Shown: positions 9,309 to 16,721 of the stretch, in pieces
Position numbering within the stretch: position 1 is the first letter of the stretch
Layout: each line of letters opens with the position of its first letter
Source: Synergistales bacterium
GTDB taxonomy: Bacteria; Synergistota; Synergistia; Synergistales; Aminobacteriaceae
Assembly: GCA_025997955.1 (NCBI GenBank)
Contig: BNVH01000004.1
Coordinates: forward strand, 1 to 64,000
Direction: 5' to 3'
DNA length: 64,000 nt
Made by a program: the position numbers and the translations under genes
The notes under the pieces: generated by a model
What the model was told of the DNA's origin: nothing
Databases searched by the model: none
Seen by the model: the letters and a program-made list of their open reading frames with translations, nothing else

Positions 9309-11297
9309 CTACCGTCGTTTCCTGAACGTCAGTATTATCGACGTCCCCTTGCCGCTTTCACTCAAGGCCGACACGCCACCTTCAAGCGACTCCATTATGC
9401 TTTTGACTATATATAGTCCCAGCCCGCTTTCGCCATCGCTCACGCCGCGCGCGCCCGACGCCTTGTAGAAGCGCTCGAATATATGCGGTAGATGCTCGCT
9501 CGCTATGCCGACGCCCGAATCCCTTATCGTCACAACGGCGTTTTCCCCGGTCGTTTCCGCGCTCACAAAAACCCCTCCGCTTGCCGTATGACGGGCAGCG
9601 TTGTAGATGACGTTGTCGAAAACGCTCCAGATCTTGCGGTTATCACACCACAAAAAAGCGTCCTCGCCATACCTTATCTCAAGCGACAGCCCCGCCGCCT
9701 CCAAGAAATCCTCATACTTGTCCCTGAGCCTCAGCATCACCTCGGACAGAGAAATCCACTCAGGCGAGTACAGGCTTCGCCCCGTCTCTATGCGGCTTAC
9801 CTCAAACAAGTTCTGAGTTATTCTTTGCATATCAAGGTTTTTGCGCCACGCGTCGTCCGCCGCGCGGCTGAGCTCGGCGCTGCCCACTTCGCGCGCTATT
9901 CCCGAAAGTTTTTCAAGGTTCACGCTCATAACCGTCAGGGGCGTCTTTAGGTCGTGGGAGATGTTCGTTATCAAGTCTTTCATAGCGGCGTTGGCGGTCA
10001 GGAGGTTTTCCGTGGCGGTTTGCAGGTCTTTTGTGCGAGCGCTCACTATGAGCTCGAGGTTGGCGTTCGTGTTCTCGACAAGCTCAAGGGCGTTGGCGTA
10101 GTCCTTCGACAACACGAAGCTCTGGGCCATTATCATAAACAGGTTATTCAAAAGCCCCAGCATGAAGAGGTCGCTGTCCATGACCAATTTGTTGCCTATA
10201 CCGACGAAAAAGTACAAAACAAGCGCCCCCAGATAAAGCCGCGTCCATTTTTCCTCCCTTAGCGCGGGAGATCTGAGCGCGGCGACTAGGGGAAACGCCG
10301 TGAACGGCAGCGCCAGAAGCACAAGGCTCGGCCGGGCGAATATATTGTCTCGCGGGGTCAGAACTTCAAAGAGAACGCAAAAGACGGTATAGAACGCTAC
10401 GACGCGCCAGTGCCGCGACAGAAAGCCGCGGTTGAACACGTATAGCGTAAAAACGCCTATAGCGGAACAGTGCAGCATAAGCAGCGCGAAATACTGCCGA
10501 TAGAACCCCATGTCCGTAGTTATAAACTGAAAGTACTCCAAAAGCCCGTTTTTCTCGTACATAAACCGCAAAAAACATATCGCGCATAAAACAGCGAACA
10601 GGATATAGGCGCGGTCGCGGCGAAAGACAAAAAGGGATAAATGATATAGCGCCGTCATCAGGACGCAACCCAGCGCGGCGCAGTAAAGCCCGCGCGTACG
10701 TATGAAATACCTCATAACCCCATCGGCGCGCCCGAGGAGAGGCGCGCCCGACAATCCGCCGTAGAGAAACTCAAAACTGCTCATCTGCATGACGAGCGTG
10801 ACCGCGCTGCCCTCGGCCTCTATCGGAATGAGGGCGTTTTCCAAAGACAGGCGCGCGCGTTCCGCGCGGTCCGAGACGACGCCGCTTTGTTTGACGAGTT
10901 TGCCGTTGTTCCACAGGTTATAGGCGACGCTTAGCTCCGGCATATAGAGCATCAGGGGCGTTTTCGGTTCCGGCAGCATTACCGTGAGGCGGTACGTGGC
11001 CACGCCGGTCATGGGATAACCCGCGTCGCGCCAGTACGACGGAACGGTTATTATATCGCCGCTTATATTAGCGTTTTGAAAGTCTTTTGGCTCGAGAAGC
11101 TCCCCAGAGCAGAAGCTCCATTCTCCGACGAGCGGATATATGACGTCCGTCATAGAAGCTGTACGCAAATCAAGAACGCCGCCTCGCGCCTTTACGCGCT
11201 CCTGTTCGAGCGGCAGGCACATGTATATAAATAAAAAGATGAGAATCAGGAACATCGCCGCGACGGGCAGATATTTTGGGGCGTTTTTGGCGGTCAA
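9309..11297 (-). CDS. 7TM-sensor histidine kinase
   Basis: A 662-residue membrane histidine kinase. One N-terminal membrane segment is followed by an extracellular carbohydrate-binding-like sensor (about residues 35-185, with VGEWSFCSGELLEP and YWRDAGYPMTGVATYRL), then seven membrane helices (about 200-390). This is the 7TMR-DISM arrangement. A coiled linker leads to the dimerisation domain with the phospho-accepting His in NISHDLKTPLTVMS (about residue 447), and an HATPase domain carries the boxes DNVIYNAARHT, DSGVGI and GLGLYIVK. It starts at TTG 11297, 6 bp after the stop of the response regulator, with GGGAA as a weak ribosome site. It should phosphorylate that regulator in reply to an external signal that the sequence does not name. 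Confidence 0.85.
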   Translation of the reverse strand: MTAKNAPKYLPVAAMFLILIFLFIYMCLPLEQERVKARGGVLDLRTASMTDVIYPLVGEWSFCSGELLEPKDFQNANISGDIITVPSYWRDAGYPMTGVATYRLTVMLPEPKTPLMLYMPELSVAYNLWNNGKLVKQSGVVSDRAERARLSLENALIPIEAEGSAVTLVMQMSSFEFLYGGLSGAPLLGRADGVMRYFIRTRGLYCAALGCVLMTALYHLSLFVFRRDRAYILFAVLCAICFLRFMYEKNGLLEYFQFITTDMGFYRQYFALLMLHCSAIGVFTLYVFNRGFLSRHWRVVAFYTVFCVLFEVLTPRDNIFARPSLVLLALPFTAFPLVAALRSPALREEKWTRLYLGALVLYFFVGIGNKLVMDSDLFMLGLLNNLFMIMAQSFVLSKDYANALELVENTNANLELIVSARTKDLQTATENLLTANAAMKDLITNISHDLKTPLTVMSVNLEKLSGIAREVGSAELSRAADDAWRKNLDMQRITQNLFEVSRIETGRSLYSPEWISLSEVMLRLRDKYEDFLEAAGLSLEIRYGEDAFLWCDNRKIWSVFDNVIYNAARHTASGGVFVSAETTGENAVVTIRDSGVGIASEHLPHIFERFYKASGARGVSDGESGLGLYIVKSIMESLEGGVSALSESGKGTSIILTFRKRR

Positions 11298-11303
11298 TTG
11301 TAT

Positions 11304-11996
11304 TTATTCCCGGCTTTTGGTTTCCGCGGTTGGCGGGATCAATAGATAGCCGTTTCCGTACTTACTTTCGATACGCCCTAACTGAGGCTCGGCGAAACTT
11401 ATTTTTTTACGGAGGTTCGTTATATGAACCGTCACGGCGTGCGGGTTCACTTCGCCTTTTTGCCAAATCTCGCCCAGTATCGCCTCTTTTGAAAACACGA
11501 CTCCGGGGTTGTCATAAAACAGCATGAACAGCTCAAATTCTTTTTTTGACAGAAGCACGCTCTGTTTTTTTGTGTGGATTATCCTTTTATCCAAGTCGAC
11601 GTAAAAGCCATCGTTTTTGACCGGGTCTTCTTTGGGCCTCCCGCGTCTGAGCAGCACGCGGACGCGCGCGGATAGCTCGCGCAGGCTGTAGGGCTTCGTC
11701 ATATAGTCGTCGCCGCCAATCATAAGCCCCTTCAGCTTTTCGTCGAGCTCGTCCAGACAGGACAGGAACAGGATAGGCGTATCCGTAACGGTTCGGGCGG
11801 CCTTGCATACGGCGTAGCCGTCGAGGTCGGGGAGCAGAATATCAAGAATGATACAGTCAAACCTGCGGGAGGATATCAAAGACAGCGCGACGACACCGGT
11901 CTGCGCGGCGGTCACGGTAAAACCCTCCCGCGTCAAATACGATTCGTTGGCTGACAGTATCTCCGCGTTGTCATCTATCACAAGAATCTCAGGCAT
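11304..11996 (-). CDS. OmpR-family response regulator
   Basis: A 230-residue DNA-binding response regulator. The receiver domain shows the acidic pair in VIDDN, the phospho-accepting Asp in IILDILLPDLDG (about residue 52) and the Lys in MTKPYS. The C-terminal winged-helix domain shows LSKKEFELFMLF and HITNLRKKI, as in OmpR/PhoB. ATG 11996 (MPEILVIDDN) follows GGGGGAA by a few bases; the frame is open to 12080 but those extra residues are not receiver sequence. The gene lies directly upstream of the 7TM histidine kinase, making a standard two-component pair. Target genes are not evident; autoregulation is likely but no direct repeats were found. Confidence 0.88.
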   Translation of the reverse strand: MPEILVIDDNAEILSANESYLTREGFTVTAAQTGVVALSLISSRRFDCIILDILLPDLDGYAVCKAARTVTDTPILFLSCLDELDEKLKGLMIGGDDYMTKPYSLRELSARVRVLLRRGRPKEDPVKNDGFYVDLDKRIIHTKKQSVLLSKKEFELFMLFYDNPGVVFSKEAILGEIWQKGEVNPHAVTVHITNLRKKISFAEPQLGRIESKYGNGYLLIPPTAETKSRE

Positions 11997-12118
11997 TATA
12001 TTCCCCCGCTGTAAGACCGCGGTAATCGCGTCATTTCGCCTGAGTCTGTCACAGCGCCGGCCATGGCTCATCCCTTTCAAACTTCGTAACCATTCAAGCC
12101 CCCTGAGAGGCTTGAAAG

Positions 12119-12211
12119 TTAAAAATACTCGGCATTGTTGTGTTTGCGCAGTTTCTCTAACTCTTCTTGTGTGAGGTTTTTGTAGCTCGTCAATAGCGTA
12201 TTCTCTCTCAT
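12119..12211 (-). CDS. Possible 30-residue small protein
   Basis: A short frame from ATG 12211 to TAA 12119 reads MRENTLLTSYKN then LTQEELEKLRKHNNAEYF. The LTQEELEKLR part looks like the short-helix motif seen at the ends of many bacterial proteins. An in-frame stop lies four codons upstream, and there is no strong ribosome site. It may be a small protein or the tail of a lost gene; the neighbourhood is decayed. Confidence 0.25.
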   Translation of the reverse strand: MRENTLLTSYKNLTQEELEKLRKHNNAEYF

Positions 12212-12273
12212 ATGTTTACTCTAGCATTTTTTATGTATTTGTCCATACCCGAAGGCTTGAACGATTACCTTTA

Positions 12274-12591
12274 TTATAATAGCCGCATTTCCAATATGGG
12301 AAAAACGCTGCTTATATTCGACCGAGGATACTCATCATCTAGCCTTATGGCACAGGCCACAGTCTGTCCGGTCTCAGAGTTGTCGAGCCAGTCGGTCATA
12401 GAGCGGTTAAACTCGTTTTGCGCTTCCATCGCACGCGCCGCGTCCCATTTGTCGTTGTACTCTTTGAGCACAAGGGCAAGACGCGTACCGGCGTTACCGA
12501 GCGCTGACAGTCCCTCGCCAAAAGCGCCGACAGTCGACAAACACTTCTTTCCTGACTGGACTCTCCATAAATACCCCAACCTTTCTTTCAA
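12274..12591 (-). CDS. Hypothetical protein, possibly a remnant
   Basis: A 105-codon frame from TTG 12591. The middle is quite protein-like (LSALGNAGTRLALVLKEYND, then WDAARAMEAQNEFNRSMTDW), helical and amphipathic, but no family is recognised. The start has no ribosome site and the tail (YPRSNISSVFPILEMRLL) looks like read-through of non-coding DNA. It sits in AT-rich, decayed sequence beside a broken toxin-antitoxin-like copy. I regard it as a low-confidence gene, perhaps a fragment of a longer one. Confidence 0.3.
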   Translation of the reverse strand: MKERLGYLWRVQSGKKCLSTVGAFGEGLSALGNAGTRLALVLKEYNDKWDAARAMEAQNEFNRSMTDWLDNSETGQTVACAIRLDDEYPRSNISSVFPILEMRLL

Positions 12592-12782
12592 TAAAATTAT
12601 CCGCTGAAGCCGTGAAAAGTCTCAGCGAACACATAGTGAAGAACAGAACCGAAGAAGTGCCGAAAATAAATTATTTGCACTACCGTAAAATATTGGTTTT
12701 GTTGCGAAAAACAACCAAAAGTGCAGAAGTGCCGAAAATTTACATACTTTATACGGAGTACGGAAAATAGGGAAAATGAGAA

Positions 12783-12807
12783 AATACCAGGTAAGTATTC
12801 TGGTATT
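12783..12807. repeat. 8-bp inverted repeat
   Basis: AATACCAG (12783-12790) and CTGGTATT (12800-12807) are perfect inverted copies around 9 bases. The site lies about 90 bp upstream of the broken PIN-gene copy and could be an old operator. The rest of 12592-12898 holds only two copies of AGAAGTGCCGAAAAT-like sequence and AT-rich DNA. Confidence 0.4.
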
Positions 12808-12898
12808 GCAAATGACAGCTAAAATGTTAAAATTACTGCAAAAGTATGAAATATTGTACAGAGCGTCATAATATTACGTCAAGAAAGGCTTGTTACCG

Positions 12899-13217
12899 AT
12901 GAAGAAATTGAAAATTTACTTGGACACCTCCGTCATAAGCCATCTTTAACACGAAGACACACCGGAGAAGATGAAAGATACGTTGTTGTTTTGGGATGAA
13001 CTCAAAACAGGCAAATATGATGTTGTCGTCTCTGAATTGACGCTTAACGAGATTACATAAAATTCGAGAATATGACGTGGAAAGACGCAGGTCTATAGGT
13101 GATGAAGCCTATTGGGCTGAGGTACATGCCGGTGCATTATATGTGCAGGAAAAAATCAAAGAGATACGGGAAAAGCGCCTTGCACAAAACGCCGCCGGTA
13201 TCAGCAAAGCTGTATAG
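12899..13217 (+). pseudogene. Broken, fused copy of the PIN/antitoxin-like pair
   Basis: The frame starts MKKLKIYLDTSVISHL as in the intact PIN gene at 45113-45610, then hits TAA at codon 17 where the intact gene has a Gln codon. After that stop it continues as a match (DTLLFWDELKTGKYDVV, then SELTLNEI). The sequence then jumps straight to IREYDVERRRSIGDEAYW and ends KEIREKRLAQNAAGISKAV, matching the C-terminal half of the small gene at 44926-45132. So the 3' two-thirds of the PIN gene and the 5' third of its partner are deleted. This is a dead second copy, on the opposite strand and about 32 kb away. Confidence 0.85.
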
Positions 13218-13260
13218 TACGATTCTAAACCACGTTTATTTGTGATAGAAAAAGCAAAAA

Positions 13261-13282
13261 GCCCGCTTGTTAGCGGGCTTTT
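13261..13282. terminator. Bidirectional rho-independent terminator
   Basis: GCCCGC (13261-13266) and GCGGGC (13273-13278) form a hairpin with A-run before and T-run after, so it works on either strand. It ends the decayed PIN copy on plus and lies just downstream of tRNA-Gly on minus. Confidence 0.8.
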
Positions 13283-13314
13283 CAGATTGATTCAGATTGA
13301 TTTAGAGGAGGTAA

Positions 13315-13390
13315 TGGAGCGGACAACGAGATTCGAACTCGCGACCCTTAGCTTGGGAAGCTAATGCTCTACCAGCTGAGCTATATCCGC
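13315..13390 (-). tRNA. tRNA-Gly (anticodon CCC)
   Basis: Read on the minus strand it folds as a full cloverleaf. The acceptor stem is GCGGATA/TGTCCGC, the D arm is GCTCAGCTGGTAGAGC, and the anticodon arm TTAGC-TTCCCAA-GCTAA puts CCC at positions 34-36. The T arm GCGAG-TTCGAAT-CTCGT follows. The discriminator base is U and the CCA end is encoded (13317-13315). It reads GGG glycine codons. The terminator at 13261-13282 follows on the same strand. Confidence 0.95.
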
Positions 13391-13456
13391 ACACTTTCAA
13401 AACAACCTAAGTAATTATACAAAGAGCTTTGCGCTTTTGCAAGCTTTTTCAGTTTT

Positions 13457-14239
13457 TTAGTTTTTCTTTTCGGCCGCCCTTTCTGTTTCATCCGCGTGCA
13501 GCGGAGACTGTAAGCCCACCACGTCGAGGACTGGGACGGAGAAAGTAACGGCTTCAGGTGGGGTGCCCGCGCCCGCTTGCTTGGATATACCTAACATGAC
13601 GGCATCTCTTGTATCGCCGGGCGTCAAGATGAGGATTATCTCTTTTTCAGGCTGAATGGTCACGCCGAAAAACTTTTCGGTCCCGCCGGTCGCAAATCCC
13701 TTGGCGTTGATAATAGTACCACCTCGCGCCCCGGCCGCCTGCGCCGCGTCCATGACCTCCTGATTGTATCCTCGGTTTGCCACAACTAAAACCAGCTCAT
13801 AATCAAACGTAAACCCCACGTTTTCACCTTCTTTATTTTTTTCTTCAGCCCCCTGCGCGCCGTAGTCGAGAAAGGACTTTAGCCCAATCAAAGGCCTCAC
13901 CTCATTTTTCCAACAGGCGTTCTCAAGCGGCACAATAAAAGCTATTCCATGTCCCGGTTTTCCGATATCAAGCGTCCAGTCTAACTGTGATAGTACGCTC
14001 ATAGCCTCCCTTGTTGGCATGACGCTGAACATGATGCTTTTCTCGGTTTGCCCGAGGCCCAAATAGTTCAAAATCTTGGAGTTGGCCGTGCCCTTTCCCA
14101 AGCTCAAAAAATTTATCTTGGCGTCATGGTTAGCGTAAAGCTCCGCTATCTTTGCGCCCTTTCCTCTGTCGCATATGGCTATGAGAAGCGCCAATGACAA
14201 CGGAGGTTTGTGAGGTCCCTCGATGTTTTCTGTGCTCAT
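13457..14239 (-). CDS. PII-like regulatory protein (two-half)
   Basis: A 260-residue soluble protein. The C-terminal half, with ELVLVVANRGYNQEVMDAA, ARGGTIINAKG and FFGVTIQPEKEIILIL, has the strand pattern and the Gly-rich ARGGT loop of PII/GlnB-like proteins. The N-terminal half (ALLIAICDRGKGAKIAEL, then KINFLSLGKGTANS) looks like a second, more diverged copy of the same fold. ATG 14239 follows AAGGAGA by 8 bases; an upstream frame to 14446 overlaps the transporter gene and is not used. It lies 23 bp after the DUF1538 membrane protein and probably binds a nucleotide or metabolite to gate it, as PII proteins gate transporters. The ligand cannot be told from sequence. Confidence 0.75.
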   Translation of the reverse strand: MSTENIEGPHKPPLSLALLIAICDRGKGAKIAELYANHDAKINFLSLGKGTANSKILNYLGLGQTEKSIMFSVMPTREAMSVLSQLDWTLDIGKPGHGIAFIVPLENACWKNEVRPLIGLKSFLDYGAQGAEEKNKEGENVGFTFDYELVLVVANRGYNQEVMDAAQAAGARGGTIINAKGFATGGTEKFFGVTIQPEKEIILILTPGDTRDAVMLGISKQAGAGTPPEAVTFSVPVLDVVGLQSPLHADETERAAEKKN

Positions 14240-14262
14240 AGTGACGTCTCCTTTCTCCAACA

Positions 14263-15774
14263 TTAGAGCAGTTCGTCCAACTTCTCGTGAATACTTGCGA
14301 CCGGCTTCGCTTGCGCGCGTTTTGCGTTCCTGACCTTGAGGTTGTACAGTACGCCCACAATTTGAATGGTTATAGGCGGCATCATCGAGATCATCCCCAC
14401 AACGCCGAACGCGTCGATCATGATATTGCCCCCGACGGACTCGCACACGCCAAGCGTAAATGGCAAAACAAACGCGGCGCTCATAGCGCCCGCCGCTACA
14501 CCACCCGAGTCAAAGCCGATGCCCACAAAGATAGACGGCACAAAAAACGTCAGAATAACCGCTAACAAATACCCAGGCAACAGTATCCACCAAATGGATA
14601 TTCCAAGCAACATGCGCGTCGTGGCCAAACCCAAGGCGAGACCAACACCAGCCGCCATACCCCAAAGGAGCATTTTTTTGGATATAGCGCCGTTGGTTAT
14701 CTCCTCGACTTGCCGCGTCAGGACGTGAACCGCCGGCTCCGCCACCACGACGCAAGCGCCTATGACAAGAGAGATGGGTATGACAACCCAATTATAGGTG
14801 AGTTTGCCCATGCTTTCGCCCAAAAATCTCCCCGCCGGCAGGAAGCCCTCGTTCACGCCGGTCAGGAAAATTGTCAGGCCAATCACAAGATAAAAAATAC
14901 CGACGCCTATCTTTACAAGCTCAGTACGGGAGAGTTTGAGGTGAGTGAGCTGAAAAATCCCGAACATACCCACTATGGGGACTATAACCATCAGTACGTC
15001 AAGAAACGCGTGCTCCAAGCCAACGGAAAAGATATGCAACAGCTCGCCGAACGATTCCGCGGCCGCGCTTGTCTCCACGGCGAAGCCCGAACTGCTGGAG
15101 TCGAAAAAGAGCCCGGTTATCAAGACGGCCAATATGGGGCCTACCGAGCATACGGCGCATATGCCGAAGTTGTCTTCTTCTGAGCCCTTGCCGCCGTTGA
15201 TCCCGGCCACTCCGGCGCCGAGGGCCAACAAAAACGGAACGGTTATAGGGCCGGTTGTAACGGCTGAGGCGTCGAAGGCCACAGCCAAGTAATCCGACGA
15301 AAAAACCGCTAAGGCAAACGTGAACGCGTACATCACGATAAGCATGTGGGCGAGTTTTAAGCGAAAGAGGACGCGCATTATGGCTACGACCAAAAACAAC
15401 CCGACGCCGGCGGCCACTCCCGCAAGCAAGATAAAATTCGGCACGGACGGCACCTGTGTGCTCATAACTTGTAAATCCGGCTCCGCAACTGTCACGATAA
15501 AGCCAAAAATGAAACACCCGCCCATCAAAAGCGCCAAGCTTTTCGACTTCAGCAAGGCCGAACCTATGTGTGCGCCCATAGGCATCATAGCCATCTCAGT
15601 GCCGAGCGAGAAAAGCGTAAGTCCTATAATGAGCGTCGCCATGCCAAAGATCATCAATGCGACTGTTCCAAGCGGCATCGGTACGATGGTGAAGTGGAGA
15701 AGCAATATTATGCTACCTATCGGTAAAACCGCTTGCAGAGATTCTTTGAGCTTTTCGAGCAAGACTTTTTTCAA
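14263..15774 (-). CDS. DUF1538 family polytopic membrane protein
   Basis: About 503 residues with around 12 membrane helices arranged as two homologous halves. The first half carries TVAEPDLQVMSTQV and the second VVAEPAVHVLTRQV, matching re-entrant-like AEP(D/A) motifs, which mark an inverted or duplicated transporter fold. Each half also has a Gly-rich FDSGGVAAG / FDASAVTTGPITVPF segment. It starts at TTG 15774 because AAGGAGG lies 8 bases upstream; the open frame to 15828 has no ribosome site. It is coupled to the PII-like gene downstream. The transported ion or solute is unknown; the family is annotated only as DUF1538. Confidence 0.8.
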   Translation of the reverse strand: MKKVLLEKLKESLQAVLPIGSIILLLHFTIVPMPLGTVALMIFGMATLIIGLTLFSLGTEMAMMPMGAHIGSALLKSKSLALLMGGCFIFGFIVTVAEPDLQVMSTQVPSVPNFILLAGVAAGVGLFLVVAIMRVLFRLKLAHMLIVMYAFTFALAVFSSDYLAVAFDASAVTTGPITVPFLLALGAGVAGINGGKGSEEDNFGICAVCSVGPILAVLITGLFFDSSSSGFAVETSAAAESFGELLHIFSVGLEHAFLDVLMVIVPIVGMFGIFQLTHLKLSRTELVKIGVGIFYLVIGLTIFLTGVNEGFLPAGRFLGESMGKLTYNWVVIPISLVIGACVVVAEPAVHVLTRQVEEITNGAISKKMLLWGMAAGVGLALGLATTRMLLGISIWWILLPGYLLAVILTFFVPSIFVGIGFDSGGVAAGAMSAAFVLPFTLGVCESVGGNIMIDAFGVVGMISMMPPITIQIVGVLYNLKVRNAKRAQAKPVASIHEKLDELL

Positions 15775-15851
15775 TATATGCGCCTCCTTAAGGTTTGAAT
15801 TTTTTATTATGATACAATGAAAATCCAAAAAATGTTAATGTTTCCTCTCTT

Positions 15852-16721
15852 TTAGCTCCTCTCTTTTAGCTTTGTCAACATTCTTATGGCGTTCCCGCTC
15901 TGAAAAGAATCAATCGTTTCCTTGCGCAAGCCACAGGAGCGCAACATTTTATCGTATCGCGTGGAGTCTAATATGGGATAGTCCGTGCCAAACAAGAACT
16001 TATCGGCTAATCCCCCGGCCTCTATCATCTTCAAAACGTCGGCGCTGTAGAGCCAAGGCAGAGCCGCGAGGTCGTACATCGCGTTCGAGAGATACAGTTT
16101 CATCTCAGGCATGAGCTCGTAGAGCCAGAGGCCGCCCCCAAGGTGCGCGAATATCACTCGCGCCTCGGGGTGGTTCACGCAAAAAGCGGCCGCTTCCTTT
16201 GGCCCCACGTTGCCCTTGCCCACGTAGTTGTGGCCGACCGGCTCGGCTGTGTGCATAAGAACGAACATGCCCGTGTCGCCAAGCGCGCCGGCCAATCTCC
16301 AAGTTTGAGAAATATCCGTTATATCAATACCCTGCCCCTCCGGGAAAAGCTCGCCTACGCCTATGAGCCCGGCCTCGGCGCAGCGTATTATCTCGGCGTC
16401 GAAACCGCGCGCAAGAGGCGGAACGGCGCATATGCCATTCAATTTGTCGGGGTGGCGCTTAACACATTCGATGATGTAGTCGTTGCAAAGCCGGCAAAGT
16501 CCCAAGTCTCGAAAGGCGAAAGCGCCAACGACGGCGCGCTCGACTTTGTCGCGCTCCATGCGGGGCAGAAGATCTTCGAGCGTGGCCCATTTGTGCACTT
16601 TGTTCGTAGTCAGCGCGGCGAAATAGGGTTCATTCTCTCCTATCTTGCTCCTGTCGCGTATAACGTCCGGCGGGTAGAGATGGATATGAAAATCTATCGA
16701 CCCCCGACTACTCAAACTCAT
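15852..16721 (-). CDS. Amidohydrolase-2 family metal-dependent hydrolase
   Basis: A 289-residue TIM-barrel hydrolase. The metal-binding start DFHIHLYPP, the central MHTAEPVGHNYVG (His), VIFAHLGGGLW (His) and the closing FLFGTDYPIL (Asp) are the four metal/catalytic strands of the amidohydrolase-2 family, which includes decarboxylases such as ACMSD and gamma-resorcylate decarboxylase as well as hydrolases. ATG 16721 follows AAGGAG and overlaps the stop of the RND gene by 4 bases (ATGA), so it is translated with the pump. Substrate unknown; it may detoxify the same class of compounds the pump exports. Confidence 0.8.
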   Translation of the reverse strand: MSLSSRGSIDFHIHLYPPDVIRDRSKIGENEPYFAALTTNKVHKWATLEDLLPRMERDKVERAVVGAFAFRDLGLCRLCNDYIIECVKRHPDKLNGICAVPPLARGFDAEIIRCAEAGLIGVGELFPEGQGIDITDISQTWRLAGALGDTGMFVLMHTAEPVGHNYVGKGNVGPKEAAAFCVNHPEARVIFAHLGGGLWLYELMPEMKLYLSNAMYDLAALPWLYSADVLKMIEAGGLADKFLFGTDYPILDSTRYDKMLRSCGLRKETIDSFQSGNAIRMLTKLKERS

